Shown here piece by piece: positions 11,867 through 32,195 of a DNA stretch of 64,000 bases (positions are counted from its first letter, which is position 1; each line of letters begins with the position of its first letter). A program made the position numbers and the translations under genes. Under the pieces are notes generated by a model. The model worked only from the letters and a program-made list of their open reading frames with translations, did not search any database and was not told the origin of the DNA. The stretch spans positions 192,176,311 to 192,240,310 of the forward strand of contig NC_072791.1 in NCBI RefSeq assembly GCF_028583425.1, in the 5' to 3' direction. This DNA is from Eublepharis macularius (Eukaryota > Chordata > Lepidosauria > Squamata > Eublepharidae).

Positions 11867-12689
11867 TTAAAAACTAGGGATACCTGGGGACATAAACATG
11901 GATTGATGTTGGTTGTCTGAAAAACCAAGAGGAAAGCTAGCTACAGAATTTTCTTTGACGTCCACCCCAATGATTCTGATTATGGATACATTTCTGCACT
12001 CAACTTGTCTTTTCCTAAATCTTACTCATTTCTTCAATGTTTGCTCCTATCAGTGATGTCAGTAATTCTTGCCATTTTTCTGTTTCTATGAGTATGGGAA
12101 GGTATGTAATAATTCTGAATTTGTGGAGTCAAGGAGAGGTGCGAAGATAAAAGAAGATTACTGATGGTTGTCCATTAAAGGAAGTGAATATTAGCTGACA
12201 TGAGTGCACATCCCTAAAATGGTAGATTGCTAAAATGCAAATCAGTGATATCTTACATACACACAAAGTTTACACAGCAAATATCCTTGTGCTTTGGTGG
12301 TAGTTGTTGCAGAAGCAACTTTTTAAAAATCTGTGCAACCAATTAGATCTCCAATGGCCAATCAGAAGCCCTGCTGGTGGAAAGATCCACTGGCTCCTGC
12401 CCACTTTCTAAGAACACTTACTGGCCTCCAGGATAGGTGTCAGTGGGTACCATTGCACCCAGGGGTACCATGCTGAGGACTCCTTGTTTAGGGGCTAAGA
12501 CTGTTGGACTAGATACCTAAATCCAAACCTTAACTTGACCATGAATCACACCAGTTGACCTTCAGCCCCACAAACACTCCAAGAGCAGCTATCTGAGAGG
12601 GTTGTGAAGGTAGCATGAGGAAGGGAAAGCCATATGCACTGAGTACCTTGGAGGCGGGATAACAATCTAATAGATACATACTTTTATCT

Positions 12690-12990
12690 ACCTAGGCTTT
12701 TCATTTATTTAGTTGTTTGTGTTGCCTTTCTACTTTTCTTGGTGACCAAAGCGACTAAGAATAAATACATATATAAATGGTAAAATCTCATTAAAACAAT
12801 CAGATTGTACAGGAGAAATAATGGCTGCCTCACTTTTCATTAGTTAATTAAAAGGGCTTTCAGAATGAAACTGTCCAACTTGCTTGAAGGCCTTGAAGGA
12901 TGGCACCAATGTCACATTCCTGAGAAAGAAATTACACAGCTTGGGGATACCAATGGAAAAGGTCTTCATGTTCCCACCAGTCTAGTAGGT
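12690..12990 (-). repeat. L2/CR1 LINE 3'-end fragment
   Basis: On the minus strand the order is a 'ggaatgtgacattggtgcc' like block, a Thr/Ala-coding remnant, then an AT-rich tail with 'taaatacatatataaatgg' in the plus view. The block near 12920-12990 (cattcctgagaaagaaattacac...) resembles the 'ggagttccacagggaggg' UTR region of squamate L2/CR1 elements. Too decayed for certainty. Confidence 0.4.
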
Positions 12991-13039
12991 TCCCAGCAAA
13001 AGGCTCCCATCACCTGTTACAGAGCTTGGGATAGGGGAT

Positions 13040-13815
13040 AGGGGCAGAGTACCTCTCTCTCAGAAGCCCTGGGTGGAAGACCTCTTCTTGCCTACAGACA
13101 GCCCCCCAACCTTAAACAACTTCTCACTTACAATCATGAATCGGCTAGCAGAGTCACCAGCACAGGTACCAGGCCCTGCAACAGACCCAGATGCCAGCTC
13201 TGCCCAGGGAATACAATTACAGGACCCAATGGCATCAACTACACTGTCTCTGGCTCTTACAGCTGCTCATCCTCCAATGTGATATATGCCCTCATGTGCC
13301 AACAATGTCCATCTGCTCTGTACATTGGACAAACCAGCCAACCTCTACGCAAAAGAATAAATGGACACAAATCTGACATTAGAAATGGCAACGTCCAGAA
13401 ACCAGTGGGAGAACACTTCAATCTACCAGGACATTCCATCAAAGACTTAAAGGTCACTGTAGTTCAACAGAAACCTTTCAAAAACAAAATCCAACGGGAA
13501 GCTGCTGAATTGGAATTCATATGTAAATTTGACTCTGTCAAGCTGGGACTGAATAGGGACTATGAATGGTTATCTCATTATCAGAGGTAACTGATTTCCT
13601 CAACAGAAGCAAACTGATCTCCATATCAGAAGGAGCTGTTTTCATCTCCATATCAGAAGGAGCTGTTTGCAGCTACTCCGCCCTCCCCTCTCCTCCTCTA
13701 TATCTGACCAGTTTCTTTTTGCCCTCCATGCATCTGACAAAGAGAACTGTGATTCTCGAAAGCTTATGCTACAATAAAATTTGTTAGTCTTAAAGGTGCT
13801 ATTGGACTCTTTTTG
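13040..13815 (+). mobile_element. Penelope-like element fragment (GIY-YIG domain plus 3' tail)
   Basis: A GIY-YIG endonuclease frame at 13240-13590 is followed by a 3' tail with a hammerhead-like core (CTGACAA at 13734-13740, stem GAGAA/TTCTC, GAAA at 13758-13761). The tail ends in the terminal block 'tgctacaataaaatttg' and 'ttagtcttaaaggtgcta'. That terminal block recurs through the window at 15.8, 29.3 and 34.5 kb. The core here has lost the conserved G8 of CUGANGA, so ribozyme activity is unlikely. The 5' part including the RT is absent. Confidence 0.8.
13240..13590 (+). pseudogene. PLE GIY-YIG endonuclease domain remnant
   Basis: The open frame reads GSYSCSSSNVIYALMCQQC, then ALYIGQTSQPLRKRINGHKS, and continues to a stop after SHYQR. 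These are the PLE-type Cys-containing linker, the GIY-YIG core (NVIY and LYIG), the conserved Arg helix (LRKRINGHK) and the downstream segment containing the expected catalytic Glu (QREAAELEFI). In PLEs this domain nicks target DNA. It is intact as a frame for about 117 codons, but isolated from any RT, so it is a dead fragment. Confidence 0.8.
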
Positions 13816-14039
13816 AAGAATTTTGGAGTCCTTCTTTCTTGCTAGCCTTCCTTCATTGTTCCTTCTTTCATTTTTCTTCTCCAAGTAGTAGTGGTTGTAC
13901 CACTGGAATGAACCAGTTTAAGTCTGGTCACAATTCAGTTATGACAGAACTACTGAAGGCCAATGATGTAATGACTAGATGTTCAGCCTGGGTGGGATTT
14001 TTCAGTTTTTTTATTTTATGTAGGAAACGTATATTACAA

Positions 14040-14575
14040 GCCACTGACAAGTAAAACAATTTCATAAAATCATTTTTTAAAAAATTATAAAATTATTTTT
14101 TAAAAGTCATTCCAAATAAGTCAGGGCCAAAAATAAAACCAGCATCAAACAATCACTGAGCATCCTTTTTAAAATCCATAAAACAACCCTTAGATCAAAA
14201 GCCAGACCATAAAACAGCTAAGAATTTTTTTTAATCCTTAGATAAAAGTGTTGGTAAACAGAACAGTTTGGGCTTGGTGCCTATGAGACAGTATGGTAGG
14301 TGCCAGGTTAGCTTCAAGTAAGAAGGCATTACAAATATGTGGTGCCACCACTGAAAAAGCCCTGGAGATCTTATGTGTGAGGTGATGCTGCTTAAGAGTG
14401 AGAAATGAGCTGTTGCGAGTAAAAAACAAGCACTTCCCTGATCCTGTTTGTTGAAGGCCGGAGGGGGGGGCACACAATGTGGAGAGCTGTAATTCGCTCC
14501 CAATGAGCAGCCACTCATCATAGTGTAAACATCCAAAGTGGGTCAATTGTTTCTTGAATGAGACAAGCACTCCCA
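14040..14575 (-). pseudogene. L2-like LINE ORF2 C-terminus and 3'UTR remnant
   Basis: On the minus strand, 14360-14238 encodes RAFSVVAPHICNAFLLEANL, then APTILSHRHQAQTVLF. This is a decayed copy of the 'RAFSVLAPxLWNxLP..R...xLxxFRxxLKTxLF' end of L2/CR1 ORF2, which is also present intact at 3.1 kb. The AT-rich stretch 14040-14220 is its 3'UTR and tail. Upstream on the minus strand (14400-14575) are a 'tgggagtgcttgtctcattc' segment and other non-coding remains. Confidence 0.6.
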
Positions 14576-14929
14576 ATCTCTGCTGAGTCCAAGTTTTACA
14601 GTATCAAATTTGCTGCTGCATATTAAAGACCAATAAATGTTATGCCATAAATTTTCATGTGTCAAAGGGGCCAGATTTTATTGTTACAGATGTGCACCAC
14701 TGTGATGCAGAACACAAATTAATGCAAATTCAGATCAGAGTGGATACAAGCCATTTACAGCTAAACATAACTAGAGACACGAGATCAACAAGTAAAATGG
14801 GACAAGTTCTAGAGGGTGCATGTCTGTCTTTCGCAGCCAAAGCAAATGGGATACAGCAGCAATTACTTTGTGTAGTTAAGTATCTGTTCTCAATTACCAT
14901 TGAGACTTGAGTTTCACAGCATCACAGCC

Positions 14930-15085
14930 TGAAGTCCTACAGCATTTTAAATTTTAACAAATATATTGTGGCCTATCGTTTCATGGATAAGCCTAGATCA
15001 GATTAAGTGGTCTCCAGCTCATGAAAACTTACCAATGGTGATTTTTTTTAAGGTGCCACAAAATCCCCTTGCTGTTTTTGTTACC
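14930..15085 (+). repeat. PLE 3'-tail fragment
   Basis: The stretch contains 'agattaagtggtctccagc' followed by 'tcatgaaaacttaccaa', then 'aaggtgccacaaaatcccc' and 'ttgctgtttttgtt'. This is the order seen in PLE tails: hammerhead-like core, then the 'gtctttaaggtgccacaagactcc' terminal block. Strongly diverged. Confidence 0.55.
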
Positions 15086-15803
15086 AGCTCCTCTAGTCTT
15101 CTGAAACTTGCTAATGAATTCTAACACAAGCAGTTTCACACTGGAGACTCCCTTGAATCCTCTGTTGCTACAATATGGTGATTTGAAAATCCACACTGCA
15201 GCAGTTTGTCATGGGATTGAAACTCTACTCTGCTAGTTTCTGGATGTTATCCTCTTAAAATGTCTGATTCTTTTGTGCAGACTGACCTACATGAACTCCC
15301 CAAAAGAGCTTTGGCTCCAATGTTCCAATTTGTTGACTTGGTTCCAGCTCTTAGAATTAACAAGGTGACTTATTTTGATTGTTTTTCCCCAATCTGGTGC
15401 CTTGCTCCCAAAGAATGCTCATGTGCTTCTTATATGTTTCCACTTGCCTCTCACTATAAGGCAATTCTAACCACATTTGTGGTGTATAAGGAGAGAAGTG
15501 CTGATGGCATGGAATTAAACTATACATCGAGTAAAATCAAACTGGAAAATATTAGTGTAGATAAATAGCTTTCAAAGCCAAGATTTCCAGGAAAACAGGA
15601 ATGATTTATTTTAGTTGTATACATTTGTATGTGTTTTTTCCCTTCTGTAATGGTATGTATCATAAACCACTTTGGAGTAAAAGAATTAAATCAGTAATGT
15701 AACGGGTGTCTTTTCAGACTTCACAGGGATTGTAGTACCTCTGTGAGAATCTGCCAACCTCTTCAGCGTGGATGATGAAGATGATAATGATAGATGGGAA
15801 TAT

Positions 15804-15930
15804 GAGTAGCATCTTAAAGTCTACCAAATTTATTGTAGCATAAGTTTTTGTGAACTGGAGACTGCTGCATCATTAAATCAGGCAGTCATTAAAGTGCCAC
15901 AAAATTCCTCTTTTTGGTTTTGTTATGATG
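15804..15930. repeat. Two PLE 3' tails head-to-head
   Basis: 15804-15872 is a tail in minus orientation (tagcatcttaaagtctacc, attgtagcataagttttt). It is followed at once by a plus-orientation terminal block (gtcattaaagtgccacaaaa) at 15885-15905. The converging terminal blocks form an imperfect inverted repeat. Confidence 0.55.
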
Positions 15931-16549
15931 GGTTAATATGGTTACTCCACTGGAAGAGGGGATCTTTTGTAGGAGAAGGCATGGTGTTAATTGCCTTACT
16001 TGCCTTTGGTTTCAACCCAAAGATGGTAATGGAGAGAGAAATTAACCTAGGATTGCACCTCTCTTCCTCTGGCCCTGTTTGCCATGCTGTGGTTGGTGTA
16101 GCCAGTAGCTGGTCAGGAGATGGGCCTCAATTCCACAACATAAATGGAATCCAAATGGTTGGAAGGAAGTTGCTAAGTGGGGTGATTCTCTCAGTCTTTG
16201 TCTCAATGGCATAATTAAGCCTCTTCACCATCTTTTATTTTATTTTCGAAAGGTCTTTTCTAGTCTTCCCTTGACATCTAGACCCCGAGCCAGGATCCAG
16301 CCAAGTTAAAATGATTTTTTTTAAAGCTGAAATCCGAGGTAAACCGACAGGAGACTTACTTCTGAGTAAACATAGGCGTGTGTTGCGAGTCTCGTTGATT
16401 TCAAGGGAGGGAGAAGCATCCGCTCAAAACTCTCCCAGTGAAATCAGGGGGCCTTTGCAACACCTAATCCTTGATTTTTTAAATTATTTTTTTAAAAAAA
16501 TCTTTTTAAAAACAGCGTGCCTCGGAAATCCCGGCCGTACTCCCTCTCC
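15931..16549. other. Unassigned spacer upstream of the TBR1 CpG island
   Basis: No gene seen. A 'gacttacttctgagtaaacat' type fragment at 16350-16370, continuing to about 16400, belongs to the fold-back repeat family described at 30255. Confidence 0.4.
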
Positions 16550-17462
16550 TCTCGGAATCTAGCAGCATGTTAATTTATTTCTACGAATTCCAGGTAATTA
16601 CGTGTGACAACCTCCTTATTATCACCGAAGAGATCTCTGTGTGAGAAAAAATACATATATTCCAAACAGGGAAGGCGCGAGAGGCGCTGCGAGTGCGGGG
16701 CGGGGAGGGGCGGGGAGGGGAGAGCCCCTGGCCGGGGCTGGATGGCGGCGCCTGGGAGCAGCAGCGGCGCCCTCCTCGCCGCCTCTCCCCGCATCAGGTC
16801 AGCGCCGCGGATCAAATATTTATTTCCCGAAGAACCGTAAACAGCCAGGCGCCTGCATTAAGGCACTTCGCCTTATGATTATTTCAGATCGGCAAGGCAA
16901 GGACACTCGCGGGGAGGACCGCGAAAGACGGCTTTCCCTCTCCCCGGCCGCCCCCCGCGGCGATGCAGCTTCTCTGGTGCGCTGCTCGGGGCCTTCGGAG
17001 GGCGGGATGAGGACAGGCAGCCAAGTCTTTCTTCGCGTTCCCCCAAAGATCGGGCGGAACGCAGCTCCCGGCCCTCGATCCGCGGCTGCCCAAGGCACCC
17101 CGGCCCGGAGGGGATTCGTTTCCACCCCGGGCGATGAGGGAAGGGATCTGGCTTACCACGGGCGACTTAGGCGACGGGGGCTGTGGAAGGCTCGCCGGAA
17201 TGCGAGTGCGACCTCCGGAGAGCGGATCGGATCGGAGGAGGAGGTCCGAGCGGGAGGGAAGGGGTCGCATCCTGACCCCGCTCCTCCCGGCCTTCCTCGC
17301 GTGGCAAAGGAAGCCGGGCGAGAGACTCCAGAGCGCCCCTTGCCACTCTCTTCCTTCCTCTCCAGAGGTCACACAGTCATGAGCCTGCCTGCAAAGCACA
17401 GCCGCTCTCGCCCCATTTCCTTCTTGGTCTCCCAACAACATTAACGTTTTCCGGAGTGGTGG

Positions 17463-17494
<32 letters not shown>

Positions 17495-17892
17495 GCCGCG
17501 TGCGCGCGCCCGGCCGGTTCCACTTCCCCCTGCCTGGCTCCCCGCGACCGGGAGCCAGGTGATTATCCTAATTAACGTCGATCTAATTAAATTACTGTCA
17601 TCGGCTAACCAATGGCAGGAGCCGTTCGCGGCGCTCGGCAGGCAGGGAGATCAAAAGCGGAGGCTTGGCTGATTGCTGCACGGTGTCAATTGGCCAATCT
17701 CTGCGCTTAGGGAGAGCGGGGGGAGGGAGAAGGGACGCGCGGCTTCAGTGCGGGACCAGCCTCGGGTGGCGGAGCAGGAGCGCGGCCGGACGGCCGGGGT
17801 CCCGGGATGAGGCGCGCCCGGCTGGCCCGGGGCCCCTGAAGGCAGAGCCGCGGCCGGCGGGCGGGCGGCGCGGGGCAGCTGCGGCCGGAGCG
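16550..17892 (+). promoter_or_regulatory. TBR1: TBR1 CpG-rich promoter and 5'UTR region
   Basis: GC and CpG density rise sharply from about 16660 and remain high through exon 1. No TATA box is obvious. Near the gene there are two CCAAT boxes (aaccaatgg near 17608; ggccaatct near 17691). Two homeodomain TAATTA cores sit close together (cctaattaacg and ctaattaaatt) at 17569-17591. Such sites suit LIM, EMX, DLX or PAX-type homeodomain control of a forebrain gene, which is inference. The start site is probably between about 17620 and 17890. Long open frames on both strands here are CpG-island artefacts. Confidence 0.6.
17464..17494 (+). repeat. (ATT)n microsatellite
   Basis: About ten perfect ATT units in the otherwise GC-rich TBR1 promoter region, some 400 bases before the start codon. 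Confidence 0.95.
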
Positions 17893-27915
<10,023 letters not shown>

Positions 27916-28236
27916 AGGCGCGGCCCGCCGGGGAGGGGAGGGGCCACGGGACGCCACGCCCCTCGGCCGCCCTCTTGCCCCGCCTGGTCCGCCGGAGCCC
28001 CTCGCTGGGCGCCCGAGCGCAGGCGCGCCACTCCGCTCCGGGGCTCTTTCCCGCCCTCCCGCACCCCAAGGCGCACGCGCAGCCCCCTTCTGCCTCTTTC
28101 ATACGCTCCCCTCAGAAGGCACAACCGCCCCTGTTGCGTCCCAACAGGCAGCCGGGACGGGCGATGGAGCGACCCCCAGAGGGACTGGAGAAAGTCGTGC
28201 CCGCTGCCCTCCCCACCCCCTGACTATTGCCACCAG

Positions 28237-28451
28237 TTGGACTGCCAGCTCCAGATCGGGAAATTCCTGGAGATTTGGGGGCTGGGCCTGGAGAGACCAA
28301 GGGGAGGGGAGGGACCTCAGCAGGGTATAATGCCATAGACTTTACCCTCTCCACAGCAACCATATTCTCCAGGGGAACTGATCTCTGTGGCCTGGAGATC
28401 AATTGAAATGCCAGGGGATCTCCAGCCGCCACCTGGAGGTTGGCAACCCTG
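28237..28451. mobile_element. hAT-like MITE, 215 bp
   Basis: The termini are related inverted repeats: left TTGGACTGCCAGCTCCAG, right (reverse complement) CAGGGTTGCCAACCTCCAGG. The flanks GCCACCAG (28229-28236) and GCCACCAA (28452-28459) form an 8-bp duplication with one mismatch. The interior, 'ggagatttgggggctgggc' and 'ctccaggggaactgatctc', matches a very common squamate short repeat that I recognise. It is non-coding. Confidence 0.75.
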
Positions 28452-28565
28452 GCCACCAAAGCCTAGGGAAGTGTTCCTGGCCAAAGCGGCTGGGATTCCC
28501 AACGCCTCGGTGACACCCATGTAGGAAACGCCTAGCATGTCGGGATCCCTTAGCCCAGATGGAAA

Positions 28566-28745
28566 GAAACCGGAGTCCAACGGCACATTACAGACTACCA
28601 AAACGTGTATCTTCCGGAAGGAACTTTTTTTCGGACTAGACCCGGCTTCCTCAGATGCAACGAGTGACGTGCCTAGAGATGAGGCGCAGAAAATTGACGC
28701 TGGAATAAAACCCTGTCGGTCTTTGAAGTGCCGCAAGACTCCCGG
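28566..28745. repeat. PLE 3' tails in head-to-head inverted pair
   Basis: 28572-28650 is a minus-orientation tail (ggagtccaacggcacattac, aaaacgtgtatcttccgg). 28700-28744 is a plus-orientation tail (ggtctttgaagtgccgcaag, actcccgg). The ends form an imperfect inverted repeat. An AATAAA at 28704 belongs to this tail and is probably not the gene's signal. Confidence 0.6.
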
Positions 28746-29084
28746 TTATGGTTGCTGTATGGGGCCAACAGTGCAGAGCTGATCCCATCTAAAAAAAACC
28801 CTAGATTTCAACTTTGCATAGGATCGCTCTGACCTGGCTAGCCCTCTGGAATTATTATTTCACCCGGAGACTAAACACGTAGAATGGCCCAGCTCACTTA
28901 ACCGGGATCTGTTACTCTTGACACCGCTTTAGCCTTTTCGTGTGTGAACTGGCAATCACGCGGCACTCCCTTCCCACCTCCAGTAGGTTTTTGGTATGGA
29001 TTCTAATGTTGTGCACCCAGGCTTCCTTGGCAGTAAACTCCGTGACATTCAGTCAGACTTGCTTTTGAGTTAACATACTTGCTG

Positions 29085-29175
29085 TGCAATCCTAAACAAA
29101 GTTAGAAGAGTTACCCTCTTCTAGTCCTTTGACTTCGGTGGATTCAAAAGCATGTAACTCTGTTTCGGATTGCGC
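29085..29175. repeat. Short fold-back repeat (MITE-like)
   Basis: Begins 'gtgcaatcctaaacaaagtt' and ends 'tgtaactctgtttcggattg', imperfect reverse complements, with a 'tttgacttcggtggattc' centre. Same family as 41010-41095 and 8066-8135. Confidence 0.6.
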
Positions 29176-29323
29176 TGTTGGGGTCGCGCTCATTTGGGTA
29201 AGGAACAGTCAAAAGGTTACAATCCATTGACGAAAGAGGAGTTAAGAGGCTGCAATTGTCTATATCATTCCTTTCAAGATCCAGAGAAGTTAGCCCTGTT
29301 AGTCTGTAGTTGCAAAAAAGTAA

Positions 29324-29408
29324 AAAAGTCCAGTAGCACCTTTAAGACTAACCAACTTTAAGACTAACCAATAAAGTTGGTTAGTCTTAAAGGTGCTACT
29401 GGACTTTT
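29324..29408. repeat. Perfect 36-bp inverted repeat made of two PLE termini
   Basis: Arms 29324-29359 and 29373-29408 are exact reverse complements, separated by 13 bases. Each arm is the PLE terminal block (agtccagtagcacctttaag...). The spacer repeats part of it (aagactaacc). Upstream, 29286-29310 (agttagccctgttagtctg) belongs to the same tail. Confidence 0.85.
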
Positions 29409-29454
29409 AAAAACTTTTATTCCGCTCAAGGATTCCTACGGAAAACTCTTCCCA

Positions 29455-29580
29455 AACTATGGTTGTTGTGGATTTTCCGGCTCTTGGCATTGTAGTTCCT
29501 GGCACTGTAGTTCCTGACGTCAGGAACTACAATGCCAAGACCACGGCTATACAGCCCGGAAAATCCACAACAACCATCGT
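29455..29580. repeat. Second palindromic PLE-type terminus
   Basis: GGTTGTTGTGGATTTTCCGG at 29461-29480 is the exact reverse complement of 29556-29575. CTTGGCATTGTAGTTCCTG at 29483-29501 pairs with 29521-29539. A perfect 24-bp palindrome lies at 29507-29530, centred between 29518 and 29519. The right half (aactacaatgccaagaccac, acagcccggaaaatcc, ctccggccgtgaaagcc) is a very common squamate repeat end that I assign to a PLE family. Confidence 0.7.
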
Positions 29581-30254
29581 TCTCCGGCCGTGAAAGCCTT
29601 CGACAATATCTTCCTCTTTCCCCTTCTGAAATGCCTGTCACCTTCTTGCAGGTTGCAGTACTAGCGTATTTTCTAGGTAGCCTTAAGTCCTATGGAACTT
29701 AGGTTTCCTAGGTTATAAGGTTTATGGTCTGATTGGCCCTGGCTAGGCGGTGTGTCTCATTTTTTTCTACTTCTTTCTCCCAACATCGGGAGGAAACTAG
29801 GGGTAAGGAGAGGTTTTCCTTTCTCTTTAAAAAGAAAATACTTTCAATATTCAGAAGGGAAGAGAAAATAGCCAGTTTAAAAACAAAGAATGGATCTAAA
29901 GCGGCCAATGAAGTAAGAGGAAAACATCTTCCCCAGCAAAATTAAGGCACTCCCCCCTCCCCTACTTTCCAGAAGTTCTTAAATATGAATATGCCCTTAC
30001 AGACTTGGGCTAAGAAGAAACCAATTAAGATTTCAGAGTTTCTACTTATGTGGAAGTAAGAGGGGTGGGTGGGTTTGTTCTCCCAGAACTGCCAAATCAA
30101 AGTTGTTTAACATCGGGGTGGGCATCCCGGTGGACTGATTCGGTGGGCTGTGAATTCCTGGTTTTACTGATAGGCATTTCACTCCTAAAGGTACCGGGAA
30201 ATGGATCAGTTTGGGCCACGATCCAAGCACTTTTCACGCTCCACTGATTTCAGG

Positions 30255-30345
30255 AAAAGCGCGATCCTAGGCATGTTTACTCGGAAGTAAGTCCCGTTGT
30301 CATCAGGAGGGCTTACTCCCAGGTAAGTTTTGCATGTGATTGCAG
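30255..30345. repeat. Short fold-back repeat, 'tttactcggaagtaagtcc' type
   Basis: Reads 'gcgatcctaggcatgttta', 'ctcggaagtaagtcccgttg', then 'ggcttactcccaggtaagtt' and 'gtgattgcagtc'. The two halves are imperfect inverted copies around a central 'cattg' segment. Related fragments occur at 16350, 30490, 31170 and 42190. Confidence 0.55.
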
Positions 30346-32189
30346 TCTAAAGCACGTTTTCTGTGTCTCAGTGAAATCAAGGGGTCTTTAAAGTGTGTCA
30401 CTTTGGCCGAATCTTGTCCTCCAATTCTAGAGGAGTTTGCGTGCCAGTAACGCTGCTTACAGCTTGGAAGAGAGCTGCTGTTGGAGTTTAGGCATATTAT
30501 TTACTCATAAGTAGCTACCACCGAATTCAGTGGGATTTAATGTAAGTAGGACTGCAATCTCAATGAGAGACATTGTAACTGGGCGTCAAACAGAGTTAAG
30601 TCCTCTTTATTTCCATGGAGCATTTATGAATCTAAATTTCTCCTGTAGACATTTGAGGTCCTTAGATAGGACTTGCGCCCGTTCCTACCTGCATTTCCTT
30701 ACAAATATTCCCTCGGTCATTTCGAAAGCAGTTTTTCTAGCAAACCGTGTTTAGGATATCGGTGAACATCTCGAGGAATGAGCCAGTGGAAATCTTTTTT
30801 AGTTGTTTCAGTGGGGCTTCTATCCTTGTGCAATCCAGGGTTTCTTTTCCTCTAAATCTTACTTAATAAATCGGCAGGGCTGGCAGCCCAGTTCTGAAAC
30901 AGACAGGAAAAATACTTCCCTTTGCACTCCAGGCAATCGGAAATTTGAAGTATCCTTGAGACTTGCAGGCACGTCGCCCATGGATGAAAATGAAATTTGC
31001 CTAAATTGCGCCCTCTCGACACGGCTAGGTCCAGTGCGCCAGCCTAAAATGAATTGCTTCGAAGTCCCATTGACGTCAGTTTTTATTGCTTGAAGCCTGC
31101 GCTTTCGTTGAAACCGACCGAGCTCCACAGCGCTTCCTCTTGCCCTCCGAATAATTTGATCGCCCAGTCATTCCCAGTGTGACACTCACTTCTAAACCCA
31201 GGGAAGTCAATGGGCTTAGAAAGGCCCAGCGCTTTGGGAGACTGCAGTGTAAAAATAGGCACCCGTTTTTAGGTAGGCGATCCTTGAATGAAAGAACTGC
31301 GGGCCAGCAGGTTGTTCAGGGGAGCCCTGATCCGAGCACCTCCTGGCAGTCTTTTCTCCCTCGGTCCCTACCTGCCCCCCCCCCATGCCAACTCCAGGAT
31401 TGGCCTGTGCGCAGGAGCCATTCGACTTCTTTGCTCTCCCGCCTCGCCCCCTCCCGCGTCCTGCCTGCCCCACTCTGGTTGATTTCTACTGCTGTAAATC
31501 TTTGTAATGAGCAAGCTACAACCCATAATAGACGACGGATTTGTTGGTACCCATAGTGTAGTCCAGTGAAAATGACTTCTGTGAGCTGTACATTTTTTTA
31601 AAAAAATGCATTTAGTTTGGAAATATTTTATTTTTAAAGCTTAAGTAAGTTGCTGGGAAAACAGAACAGCATTCCTGGGAAAATGCACTAGGCGGGGCGT
31701 TAAGAGCGATTTCCTCCCCCTTTCCCTTTCATTTTAATTTTTTTTTCCCTGTTCAGTCTCTTGTTCCCTCGGGTAAGGGGCATTTAATACTCGATCGAGT
31801 TCTCCCTACCCGACCCCTACGTTGATGTAGAGTAGCAAGTCTTTGAATTTTTGTGTAGGAAATCTATATGACCGACCCATTTTTTAAAATATTTTTTAAA
31901 AAAACAACAACCGTGAAATATGCATCAGGCAAAACTATTAACTCTAGATTCCAGTCGACGGGGACACGTTCCCACCTAGAAATTCAGGGTTTTCACCGTG
32001 TGTATATTTTTTGGCTCTTCTGTAAATCGATTGTTGTGGGTTTTTTTAAAAAAGAAACGAAACGATTTGTTCTGTTATGTCTGTGCACCTGAATAATTAT
32101 TTATACAAGTTGCAAATTCCATCTGAAAAAAAAGAGAAGAGAATGTTTTGGTTTTTCGCCCGTTTGTATTGTCTGTGTACAACGAGTAT

Positions 32190-32195
32190 AATAAA
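32190..32195 (+). terminator. TBR1: Probable TBR1 poly(A) signal AATAAA
   Basis: AATAAA in 'acgagtatAATAAAacctgg', followed within 25 bases by the T/G-rich 'gttcagttggtctttacg'. It is the first canonical signal after the stop codon that is not inside a recognisable transposon tail. Assignment to TBR1 is inference. Confidence 0.55.

Noticed and set aside
16641..17465. Long overlapping frames (up to 267 codons) on both strands before TBR1
   Set aside because: CpG-island composition removes stops in all frames. No homology recognised and they overlap the promoter.
17665..17892. In-frame upstream extension of TBR1 exon 1
   Set aside because: The extension has only a TTG start and no similarity to vertebrate TBR1; the conserved N-terminus begins at the ATG at 17893.
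28704..28709. AATAAA as the TBR1 poly(A) signal
   Set aside because: It lies within a PLE 3' tail, where the same hexamer is part of the repeat; the signal at 32190 has better context. A minor use cannot be excluded.
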